Shown: positions 1 through 6,075 of the stretch, one piece after another
Layout of the letters: the number at the start of each line of letters is the position of its first letter
How positions within the stretch are numbered: position 1 is the stretch's first letter
DNA from: Pseudomonadota bacterium
Lineage (GTDB): Bacteria > Pseudomonadota > Alphaproteobacteria > UBA8366 > JADFVY01
Length of the DNA stretch: 15,459 nucleotides
NCBI GenBank assembly: GCA_030671915.1
Contig: DAOVHN010000010.1
Span: 1-15,459, forward strand
Direction of reading: 5' to 3'
The notes under the pieces: generated by a model
Database searches by the model: none
What the model was told of the DNA's origin: nothing
The model's input: the letters and a program-made list of their open reading frames with translations, nothing else
Position numbers and translations under genes: made by a program

Positions 1-64
1 GCTCAGGATGAGGAGTGTCTTGAAAGATTTGTCAAATTCCTCATCCTGAGCCTGTCGAAGGATG
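1..64. repeat. REP-like paired hairpin element
   Basis: Bases 1-13 (gctcaggatgagg) and 39-51 (cctcatcctgagc) form a perfect 13-bp inverted repeat. The second arm continues into a smaller hairpin, catcc at 42-46 pairing with ggatg at 60-64. This matches the dispersed palindromic sequence common between genes of many alphaproteobacteria (known form: 'ctcatcctgag-c-tgtcgaaggatgag'). The left copy is cut by the window edge. It lies 33 bp past the stop codon of the oxidoreductase gene, so it probably also acts as a 3' end hairpin for that transcript; that role is inferred. Confidence 0.7.
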
Positions 65-97
65 AAGCCACTCGGCGGTCTTACGCGAGCAGAATTG

Positions 98-1819
98 TCA
101 CCCCGCGCGTTCCTCCAGCCACTCTGTCCGGCAGCGGTGGATTTCGTCCACCTCATGGCGGGCTTTCTTGCCGGTGGGGGGTAACTCCTCGGTAAGGAAG
201 AAGGCGGGCAGTTCGTCGTCTTCGCGAGTGAAGCCGGCCTCTTCGTTGAACCTGGCCTCCAGCTCCAGCGTCTCGCGGCCGAGCCGCGCGAAGAACTCGG
301 CCTGCAAGTCCGTGCCCAGCGCTGTGTTGATGGCGTCCACCATGAACGCATGATTGATGTTGGTCACGGCGCGCCCGAAGATGCAGATGCCCAGCGAATC
401 CGCCGCCGCGGAGTTGGTCTGCATGTCCATGGAAATATCCGTCAGATGCTCGGTGTCCTTGTCCTTGCAGTCATAGGCGGGCAGGTTGCCGACGGTATGG
501 TCGGCGCCTTGGGCGGTGACCATCATGGAGATCGCGGTGACCTCGACGACGCGCGGGTCATAGGCGCTGATCGCCTGCTTCTTGATCACCGGCACGCGCC
601 GCACCTGATAGCGCTCGCCGACCCGGGCCGTGCCCTGGGCCAGCAGGCGGCCGCGCTCGTTGCCCTGGCGAATATCCTCCAGCGCCGCCTCCATGAAGGC
701 GACATCGCCGAATTTGCCCTGCCCCGCCTCCATCAGCACCCCCAGCATCGCGCCGGCCTCGATCGTGTCGATGCCCAGATCGTTGGCGATATAGTTCAGC
801 CGCGCCAGATCGTCCGGATCGTCGAGCCCGCAATTGGTGCCCATCAGACCGATGGTCTCGTATTCCAGCGGCGAGACGATCTCCTCGCCGTTCTCGTCCA
901 CATAGATATTGCTGCATTTGATCATGCAGCCGGGCATGCAGGCATGTTCGGTATGGCCGCCGCGTTCCATATTGCGCTCGCGGATATGCTCGCCGCCCAT
1001 CTTGTTGACGCCGGTCGCGGTGTCGATCAATTGCCCGGACGAAAAATTGCGCACTGGCAGGCCGCCGACATGGTTCATCACGTCGGACATCATCGCCGTG
1101 CCGAGCTTCGTATAGTTCTCGATCGCCGGCTCGGCGGCCAGCTTGGCGTTGTATTCCTTGACCGAGACCATGACCTTCTTGCGGTCGTGGAAGGTCGGCA
1201 TCTTGTGCTTGTCGACGACGATGGCCTTGACCTTCTTGGCCCCCATCACGGCGCCGACGCCGCCGCGCGCGGCCAGGCGCTGCGGCCGGCCTTCCGGATC
1301 GGTGAAGGCGATGCCCGCCATCAGGCCCTGGTACTCGCCCACCGGCCCGCAAATCCCGAGGCTCACCTTGTCGCCGTATTCCTCGAACAGCATCGCCGCC
1401 GCTTCGATATTGCCCTTGCCCATATAGGGCTCGGCGCTCTCGAAGGTGACCTCGCCCTCCTTGGGCACGCGGATGACGACCCATTCGTCACAGGCGCCGT
1501 AGAGCGTCAGCCCGGCAAGTTCGATCTGGCCCAGCGCGAAGGCGAAGGTGCCGCCGGAATTGGCCTCCTTGATGCCGCCGGTCAGCGGGCTCTTGCAGCC
1601 GACGGACAGGCGGTTGGCGTTGGAAAAATTGGTGCCGGCGAACGGCCCGGCCGAGAAGATCAGCGGATTTTCCGGCGACAGCGGATCGACCTTGGCGACG
1701 CCCGCCTCAAGCAGCGTCTTGACGATGTAATGCCGCCCGGCGCGCGCCAGCGCCTCGCCCTCCATCTCTTCCGTCTCGATGGTCCGGTCGTTCAGGTTGA
1801 TATGAAGATACTTGCGCAT
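98..1819 (-). CDS. Aldehyde:ferredoxin oxidoreductase family protein (tungstopterin, 4Fe-4S)
   Basis: Encodes about 573 residues, close to the family's usual ~600. Members oxidise aldehydes to carboxylic acids with a bis-pterin tungsten cofactor and a 4Fe-4S cluster, passing electrons to ferredoxin, in the cytoplasm. Family motifs seen: CKSPLTGGIKEANSGG near residue 75 and RGGVGAVMGAKKVKAIVV near 185 (pterin-binding N-terminal domain), the cluster motif CMPGCMIKC at 294-302, and DSLGIC with the fourth Cys near 479. The first cluster motif is C-x3-C-x3-C rather than the C-x2-C-x3-C of characterised archaeal AOR. I chose the ATG at 1819 because MRKYLHIN matches family N-termini; an ATG at 1834 would add five residues, and the longer open frame to 1933 runs into the promoter. 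Transcribed divergently from the PLP enzyme. No dedicated ferredoxin or pterin gene is adjacent. The aldehyde substrate is unknown. Confidence 0.9.
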   Translation of the reverse strand: MRKYLHINLNDRTIETEEMEGEALARAGRHYIVKTLLEAGVAKVDPLSPENPLIFSAGPFAGTNFSNANRLSVGCKSPLTGGIKEANSGGTFAFALGQIELAGLTLYGACDEWVVIRVPKEGEVTFESAEPYMGKGNIEAAAMLFEEYGDKVSLGICGPVGEYQGLMAGIAFTDPEGRPQRLAARGGVGAVMGAKKVKAIVVDKHKMPTFHDRKKVMVSVKEYNAKLAAEPAIENYTKLGTAMMSDVMNHVGGLPVRNFSSGQLIDTATGVNKMGGEHIRERNMERGGHTEHACMPGCMIKCSNIYVDENGEEIVSPLEYETIGLMGTNCGLDDPDDLARLNYIANDLGIDTIEAGAMLGVLMEAGQGKFGDVAFMEAALEDIRQGNERGRLLAQGTARVGERYQVRRVPVIKKQAISAYDPRVVEVTAISMMVTAQGADHTVGNLPAYDCKDKDTEHLTDISMDMQTNSAAADSLGICIFGRAVTNINHAFMVDAINTALGTDLQAEFFARLGRETLELEARFNEEAGFTREDDELPAFFLTEELPPTGKKARHEVDEIHRCRTEWLEERAG

Positions 1820-1857
1820 GCCGCATCGTCCCATTTTGCTGAATATCCTGCACAGGC

Positions 1858-1885
1858 CATATATGACAACAGGCCATATTGGCAA
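1858..1885 (-). promoter_or_regulatory. Candidate sigma-70 promoter for the aldehyde oxidoreductase gene, with 11-bp direct repeats
   Basis: On the minus strand TTGCCA (1880-1885) and TATATG (1858-1863) sit 16 bp apart, a fair match to TTGACA/TATAAT. The 11-mer acaggccatat occurs twice, at 1852-1862 and 1869-1879, exactly 17 bp apart and overlapping the -10 box and spacer. Such spacing would suit a regulator binding side by side. The promoter and operator roles are inferred from position and consensus only. Confidence 0.4.
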
Positions 1886-1894
1886 CCGAGAATG

Positions 1895-1913
1895 GTATAT
1901 TATCAGTATACTG
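1895..1913. promoter_or_regulatory. AT-rich palindromic site in the divergent intergenic region
   Basis: Contains a perfect 10-bp palindrome, cagtatactg (1904-1913), nested with an inverted pair gtata (1895-1899) / tatac (1907-1911). It lies between the divergent oxidoreductase and aldolase-family genes, where an operator for both would be expected. No regulator gene is adjacent, so the binding protein is unknown. Confidence 0.35.
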
Positions 1914-2013
1914 AGCAATAATGCTTGAGGCAAGGCTTGTGGCGGCGGACCCGTATGCGCCTCGATTCCGAATTCCTGTTGAGGCCGCCGCCGCTTTGGC
2001 TATGATCCCGCCC

Positions 2014-3159
2014 ATGGAACATTTCGATTCTCTCCCCACCCCCTGCCTGCTGCTCGACCGCGCGGTGCTGGAAACAAACTGCCGGCTGATGGCCGAGCGC
2101 ATGACGAAGCTGGGCGTGCGGTTACGGCCGCATATGAAGACGGCGAAATCGGCCGATGTGGCGCGGCTGGCCACCACCGGGCATTTCGGCGGCATCACGG
2201 TATCGACCCTTCGCGAGGCGCATTATTTCGCCGAGCGCGGGTTCACCGACATTCTCTACGCCGTCGGCTTCGTGCCCTCGAAGATCGGCGACGCCGCGGC
2301 GCTACAGGAAATGGGCGCCGAGATAACGCTGCTGACCGACAACATGACGGCGGCCGCCGAGACCGCCATTCGGGCGGCCGCGCTGGGACATAAATTCCCC
2401 ATGATGATCGAGATCGACACCGGCGACGGGCGCTGCGGGCTGGACCCGGCCTCGGAAGCCGGCGAGATCGTCAATCTGGGGCGCGTTATCCACAAGTCGG
2501 CGGCGCTGGAACTGCGCGGCGTGCTGACCCATGCGGGCCAGTCCTATCACGGGGCCACTGTCGAGGCGATCAAGGCGATTGCCGAGGAAGAGCGCGCCGG
2601 CATCGTCGCCGCGGCGGACCTGCTGCGCGGCGCCGGGCTGCCCTGCCCGGTGGTTTCCGCCGGCTCGACCCCGACGGCGCGTTACGCGGAAAACCTCGAC
2701 GGCGTTACCGAAATGCGGCCCGGCGTCTACATGTTCGGCGACGTCGATCAGGCGCTGATCGGGTCCTGCACGTTCGACCATATCGCGGTCACGGTGCTGG
2801 CCAGCGTGATCGGCCATAACCGGCGCACCAGCCGCATCGTCACCGATGCCGGTGGCCTCGCGCTGTCGAAGGATATCGGCCCGGCCGAGTTCGACCCCGA
2901 TACCGGCTACGGCACGGTGGTGGGCGAGGGGGGCAAGCCGCGCGCCGACCGGCTGTACGTCGCCGCGGTCAGCCAGGAACATGGTCAGTTGGCCCTGCCC
3001 GGCGGGGCCGAGCCGCCCTGGGAGGAATTTCCCGTCGGCGGGCGGGTGCGGATTTTCCCCAATCATGTCTGCATGACGGCGGCCGCCCATAACGGCTATC
3101 GCGTGATCGGCGAGGTCGGGAAAGTCGCGGAAGAATGGGATCGCGTGAACGGCTGGTAG
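2014..3159 (+). CDS. D-threonine aldolase / D-serine dehydratase family PLP enzyme (alanine racemase-fold)
   Basis: Encodes 381 residues, the normal size for this fold-type III family (D-threonine aldolase, eukaryotic-type D-serine dehydratase DSD1, hydroxyaspartate aldolase BhcC). These use PLP plus a divalent metal to cleave or dehydrate beta-hydroxy amino acids. The Schiff-base lysine is Lys42 in RPHMKTAK. The metal site is the C-terminal FPNHVCMT, His351 and Cys353, typical of DSD1-like enzymes. EIDTGDGRCG and VSAGSTPT are PLP-phosphate and substrate-site motifs. The usual KTHK is KTAK here. I chose the ATG at 2014 because MEHFDSLPTPCLLLD matches family N-termini; an ATG at 2002 or the frame start at 1921 would add non-conserved residues. 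Neither has a strong ribosome binding site. Divergent from the aldehyde oxidoreductase. The exact substrate cannot be decided; no other bhc-type genes are present. Confidence 0.88.
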   Translation: MEHFDSLPTPCLLLDRAVLETNCRLMAERMTKLGVRLRPHMKTAKSADVARLATTGHFGGITVSTLREAHYFAERGFTDILYAVGFVPSKIGDAAALQEMGAEITLLTDNMTAAAETAIRAAALGHKFPMMIEIDTGDGRCGLDPASEAGEIVNLGRVIHKSAALELRGVLTHAGQSYHGATVEAIKAIAEEERAGIVAAADLLRGAGLPCPVVSAGSTPTARYAENLDGVTEMRPGVYMFGDVDQALIGSCTFDHIAVTVLASVIGHNRRTSRIVTDAGGLALSKDIGPAEFDPDTGYGTVVGEGGKPRADRLYVAAVSQEHGQLALPGGAEPPWEEFPVGGRVRIFPNHVCMTAAAHNGYRVIGEVGKVAEEWDRVNGW

Positions 3160-3190
3160 GGGTCTTTATCAGCGGGCTTTTATATCGGAA

Positions 3191-3224
3191 TGCTGCAATG
3201 CAGCAATCACCATAAGGTACCTTA
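3191..3224. other. Intergenic palindromes downstream of the PLP enzyme gene
   Basis: Two small symmetric sequences lie in the gap between the PLP enzyme and the DUF1127 gene. The first is a hairpin, tgctgc-aat-gcagca, at 3191-3205. The second is a perfect 12-bp palindrome, taaggtacctta, at 3213-3224, followed by an A-rich run. The hairpin has no T-run after it, so it is not a classical terminator on the plus strand. They may be a weak 3' end signal or operators for the DUF1127 gene. Confidence 0.3.
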
Positions 3225-3358
3225 ATAAAAGGTAAAAAAGAGCTATTCAATTTTCCGATTACTGCCCTGCAAAAAAGGCATTTCTCCTTCGGCGCCGGCG
3301 GGCATATATACGGCGTGGATTACATTTTTACATTCACCCCTGCCGACGGAGACTCGTC

Positions 3359-3514
3359 ATGATTTTCAATCGCATCAGCAATGATTACCGCCGTTGGCGC
3401 GAGCAGCGCCGCACCGTCACCGAACTGTCCAGGCTCAGCACTCGCCAGCTCGAGGATATCGGCCTCGCACCCTACCAGATCGAGGACGCGGCGCGCGGCA
3501 AGTACCGCCGTTGA
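3359..3514 (+). CDS. DUF1127 small arginine-rich protein
   Basis: A 51-codon gene encoding MIFNRISNDYRRWREQRR... and ending ARGKYRR. The body TVTELSRLSTRQLEDIGLAP is the hallmark of DUF1127 (YjiS-like) proteins: an amphipathic segment with conserved L-x3-RQLxDIGL. Length (about 45-60 residues) and high Arg content fit the family. A good ribosome binding site, GGAG at 3348-3351, lies 7 nt before the ATG. In alphaproteobacteria characterised members act on RNA turnover and metabolism (for example CcaF1 of Rhodobacter sphaeroides, an RNA-binding protein); that role here is by analogy. It is monocistronic, with convergent genes on its 3' side. An AT-rich catatatac at 3304-3312 could be a -10 region, but no convincing -35 was found. 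Confidence 0.85.
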   Translation: MIFNRISNDYRRWREQRRTVTELSRLSTRQLEDIGLAPYQIEDAARGKYRR

Positions 3515-3527
3515 TTTGAAGCGTATC

Positions 3528-3570
3528 GGGCGGGGCGGCCCGGTCAACGAGACCGTGCTCCGCTCCGCCC
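3528..3570. terminator. Strong hairpin between convergent genes
   Basis: An 11-bp GC-rich stem with one G-U pair (3528-3538 with 3560-3570) encloses a second stem, cggtc (3541-3545) / gaccg (3551-3555), with loop aacga. It starts 13 bp after the DUF1127 stop and abuts the stop codon of the opposing binding-protein gene, so it can serve as the 3' hairpin of both. There is no clear U-tract on either side, so classical intrinsic termination is uncertain; it could instead stabilise the 3' ends. Confidence 0.5.
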
Positions 3571-4565
3571 TATTTCCCCGCTATCACGGTCCGGCCGATC
3601 AATTCGTTCGGCTTCGCGGACGTCTGCAGCTTTCCGAATCCCGACCAGATGTCAATCGCGCCTGTTATGGTCCCGGCGAGCGGGCCAGGTTTCGCCGCCG
3701 TCCCGAAAAAACTCTCGTTCATTGGCCCGTCGTACCAGGCGATACCCTCTCTCATCTCCTTGACCACGTCGTCATCCCTTAGCCAGCGCCCGATCCCGGT
3801 CGCGATAAGCTTGGCCGAATCGTTGGGGTTCTTTCTCGCCCAGGCGATGGCGCGCAGCCAGGCTCGGTAGAGCGCCTGGAATTCATCTCTCCGTTTTTCC
3901 AGCACCTCGCCTCGCGCAATGACCATCGAGACCAGAAGCCCGGGTTGCCTGGATGTGTCGGTCAGCACGCGGCCGTGCTCCATCAGGGCGGTGCGGGCCA
4001 GCCAGGGTTGCCAGGTGACAGCGGCGTCGACTTCGCCCCGCTCGAAGGCCAGGCCGGCCTCGCCCGGCGCTTTCGCGACCGTGGTGATGTCGGTTTCGCT
4101 CAGGCCGGTTTCGCGCAACAGGGTATTCAGGTAGAACTGCCGGCTGGTTCCCGGCTGTACCGCCACGGTCTTGCCCCTAAGGCCCGCGGTACCCTCGATT
4201 TCGTGGTTCGCGATCAACCCGTCGCCGCCACTGGATTCTGCGATCGCGAAGACGAACTTCAGCTCGCCGCCAGCCGCCAGATGGAGGACCGCCTCGTCGA
4301 TATTGGCGGTGATCGCGTCCACCTCGCCGGTGCCCAGCGCCGAGGCGCGGATCCTGACATCCTCGATATTGACCAGTTCCACGGAAACGCCTTCCTCGTC
4401 GAACCAGCCTTTTTCCAGCGCGATGAAGAACGGCCCCGGCGCCACCCAGCTTTCATAGCCAAGGCGCAATGTCTCCGCGCGCGCCGGCAGGGCCGTCAGC
4501 ATTAGCGCCAGCGCCAGAAACGCCGACCCCGCCGCCTTGCGGCCTGCCGCTAAAAACGCTCTCAT
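3570..4565 (-). CDS. NitT/TauT-type ABC transporter periplasmic substrate-binding protein
   Basis: Encodes 331 residues. The N-terminus is a Sec signal peptide: basic start, hydrophobic SAFLALALMLTALP, cleavage after ARA at about residue 30. The mature part, ETLRLGYESWVAPGPFFIALEKGWF, then AGGELKFVFAIAESSGGDGLIA and GKTVAVQPGTSRQFYL, is typical of the taurine/nitrate/sulfonate-type binding proteins (TauA/SsuA/NMT1-like fold). I start at the ATG at 4565, preceded by AAGGTGG; a GTG at 4580 would add five residues. It begins 29 bp after the stop of the ureohydrolase gene and very likely shares its transcript. No permease or ATPase gene is nearby, so it is an orphan in this window. The ligand is unknown; the neighbour suggests a guanidino or amine compound, which is inference. 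Confidence 0.85.
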   Translation of the reverse strand: MRAFLAAGRKAAGSAFLALALMLTALPARAETLRLGYESWVAPGPFFIALEKGWFDEEGVSVELVNIEDVRIRASALGTGEVDAITANIDEAVLHLAAGGELKFVFAIAESSGGDGLIANHEIEGTAGLRGKTVAVQPGTSRQFYLNTLLRETGLSETDITTVAKAPGEAGLAFERGEVDAAVTWQPWLARTALMEHGRVLTDTSRQPGLLVSMVIARGEVLEKRRDEFQALYRAWLRAIAWARKNPNDSAKLIATGIGRWLRDDDVVKEMREGIAWYDGPMNESFFGTAAKPGPLAGTITGAIDIWSGFGKLQTSAKPNELIGRTVIAGK

Positions 4566-4594
4566 GCCACCTTGTCCCACGCCGGACTGCCCGC

Positions 4595-5563
4595 CTATCC
4601 CTGTCGCCGTTTCGCCAGATTGTCGGCCATGATGCAGAGGATCTCGTACATCATCGTGGCGCCGACCAGCGCCGTCATGCCGGTGGGGTCGAAGGGCGGC
4701 GAGACCTCCACCACATCCGCGCCGACGATATTCAGCCCGGCCAGGCCACGGATCATCTTCTGCGCCTCATGGGTCGAAAATCCGCCGATTTCCGGCGTGC
4801 CGGTGCCCGGTGCATAGACCGGGTCCAGCCCGTCCACGTCGAAGCTGATATAGGTCTCGCCGTCGCCGGCGATCCGGCGTGCTTCAGCGATGACCGCGTC
4901 GATGCCGAGATCGTAGAGCTCCTCGATGGTGATCATGCGGATGCCCTGCTCGATGCCCCACTCGTAACCCTTCTCGCCGTAGAGCGAGCCGCGGATGCCG
5001 ATCTGGATGGTGCGTTTCGGGTCCAGCACGCCATCCTCGATGGCGCGGCGGAAGGGGGTGCCGTGGGTATAGTGATGTTCGCCGAAATAACGGTCCCAGG
5101 TGTCGTTATGGGCGTCGAAATGCACCATGCCGACCGGCCTGTCCTTGGCGATGGCGCGCATGATGGGCAGGGTGATCAGGTGGTCGCCGCCGGCGGTCAA
5201 CGGCAGGATGCCGGCCGCCTTGATATCCGCATAATAATCCTCGACCCGTTTCAGCGTCTCGAACAGGTCGATCGGGTTGACCTGCACGTCGCCCAAATCG
5301 GCGCAGTTCGCGGCCTCGAAGGGCCGGATGCGGCTGACATGATGGACGTTGCGCATCATGGTCGACTGGTCGCGGATTTGCCGGGGGCCGTGCCGCGCGC
5401 CGGCGCGGTTGGTGGTGCCGCCGTCCCAGGGCACGCCGATCAGCCCGATCTCGACATCCGCCCAGTCCTCCACATGGGGCAGCCGCATGAAGGTGGCGAT
5501 GCCGGCGAACCGCGGCATGATGTTGCCGGAAACCGGCCTGAAGGGACGCGATTCTTCCGCCAT
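4595..5563 (-). CDS. Ureohydrolase (agmatinase / guanidinobutyrase family)
   Basis: Encodes 322 residues, the family's usual size. The binuclear-metal motifs are all present: GGDH (His128), HFDAHND (Asp150, His152, Asp154) and SFDVDGLDPVYAPGTGTPEIGG (Asp242, Asp244). These enzymes use Mn (sometimes Ni) to split guanidino compounds into urea and an amine in the cytoplasm. DVVEVSPPFDPTGMTALVGA resembles agmatinase and guanidinobutyrase rather than arginase. One detail is HND where HTD or HSD is more common. The start is the ATG at 5563 with ribosome binding site CAGGAG; the open frame extends to 5806 across the tRNA gene on the other strand, which is not credible as coding. It is first in a two-gene unit with the binding protein. 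A 6-bp stem (5593-5598/5604-5609) lies in its leader. The substrate could be agmatine, guanidinobutyrate, guanidinopropionate or free guanidine; sequence alone does not decide. Confidence 0.9.
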   Translation of the reverse strand: MAEESRPFRPVSGNIMPRFAGIATFMRLPHVEDWADVEIGLIGVPWDGGTTNRAGARHGPRQIRDQSTMMRNVHHVSRIRPFEAANCADLGDVQVNPIDLFETLKRVEDYYADIKAAGILPLTAGGDHLITLPIMRAIAKDRPVGMVHFDAHNDTWDRYFGEHHYTHGTPFRRAIEDGVLDPKRTIQIGIRGSLYGEKGYEWGIEQGIRMITIEELYDLGIDAVIAEARRIAGDGETYISFDVDGLDPVYAPGTGTPEIGGFSTHEAQKMIRGLAGLNIVGADVVEVSPPFDPTGMTALVGATMMYEILCIMADNLAKRRQG

Positions 5564-5708
5564 GATTGCTCCTGAACCCTTATCGTTGATCCGGTCCGGC
5601 CGACGGACCCGGCCGCCGGTACGGTGGAATTCTTCCCATGGCCCGGCGCGCCGGTCAATGAAATTGGAAATATTGTATGCCAGGCGCCGGCAAGCCCCCT
5701 TGAATCCC

Positions 5709-5737
5709 TTGATCCCGCGCACGATCTCCGCTAAACA
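5709..5737 (+). promoter_or_regulatory. Candidate promoter of the tRNA-Glu gene
   Basis: TTGATC (5709-5714) and TAAACA (5732-5737) are 17 bp apart and end 30 bp before the mature tRNA. The -35 box is good and the -10 weak. Assigned mainly by position and spacing. Confidence 0.35.
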
Positions 5738-5767
5738 CTCAGCCGTCCAGCGGATTACCGCACATGC

Positions 5768-5843
5768 GTCCCCTTCGTCTAGCGGTCCAGGACGCCGGCC
5801 TCTCACGCCGGAAACAGGGGTTCGATTCCCCTAGGGGACGCCA
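5768..5843 (+). tRNA. tRNA-Glu (anticodon CTC)
   Basis: A complete 76-nt cloverleaf. The acceptor stem GTCCCCT (5768-5774) pairs with AGGGGAC (5833-5839), with discriminator G5840 and an encoded CCA (5841-5843). The anticodon stem ccggc (5795-5799) / gccgg (5807-5811) holds the loop CTCTCAC, with anticodon CTC at 5802-5804. The T-arm has the standard GGTTCGATTCC. The sequence closely follows the bacterial tRNA-Glu pattern (TTCGTCTAG D-arm). An integrase remnant begins 100 bp downstream, so its 3' end is a likely old attachment site. Confidence 0.97.
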
Positions 5844-5898
5844 ATTTCTCTCCAAGCTCCTAATTTATCAGGGCAATTCCGGGCCCGAATCTGTCGCC

Positions 5899-5936
5899 CC
5901 TCCGTACTGGTACAGAAACCTGGTACAGCACGGAGG
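5899..5936 (+). repeat. Dyad with internal 9-bp direct repeats upstream of the integrase remnant
   Basis: The arms cctccgt (5899-5905) and acggagg (5930-5936) are perfect inverted repeats. Between them ctggtacag occurs twice (5907-5915 and 5920-5928), 13 bp apart. It lies between the tRNA-Glu 3' end and the integrase remnant, where arm-type or autoregulatory sites of an integrase are expected. That function is inferred. Confidence 0.45.
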
Positions 5937-5942
5937 CTGACC

Positions 5943-6075
5943 GTGCCAGCGCAACTGCCCGCGCACATGCTTCGCCGAGGCGAGGTATTCCATTCCCGCC
6001 GCGCCACCCCCTGGGCATTGTGGCCGCGGTTCGGGCGTCGGGAGATAAAGGTTCCCCTTGGGACTCAGGTTTCGA
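5943..6075 (+). pseudogene. Truncated tyrosine integrase (N-terminal remnant)
   Basis: From a GTG at 5943 (or ATG at 5967) the frame reads PAHMLRRGEVFHSRRATPW then RFGRREIKVPLGTQ. This is the pattern of the N-terminal region of many alphaproteobacterial phage-type tyrosine integrases (RRG-x-VYY-x-RR ... LGRREI-x-x-SLGT). About 44 residues of resemblance remain; after VSIS the frame enters the 3' end of the opposite-strand dehydrogenase gene. The core-binding and catalytic domains are missing, so it is inactive. Its position 100 bp downstream of tRNA-Glu and in the direction away from it is that of a tRNA-integrated element. The family assignment rests on pattern recognition of a short stretch. 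Confidence 0.6.

Noticed and set aside
350..1921. A 523-codon open frame on the plus strand
   Set aside because: It lies antisense to the aldehyde oxidoreductase gene, has a His/Asp/Arg-rich shadow composition and no recognisable domain; the minus strand shows clear family motifs.
5564..5767. A guanidine riboswitch in the leader of the ureohydrolase
   Set aside because: A small 6-bp hairpin is present (5593-5609), but I could not match the conserved core of any guanidine riboswitch class. A covariance-model search would settle it.
5564..5806. N-terminal extension of the ureohydrolase up to 5806
   Set aside because: The extension would overlap tRNA-Glu on the opposite strand and has no family similarity, while the ATG at 5563 has a good ribosome binding site.
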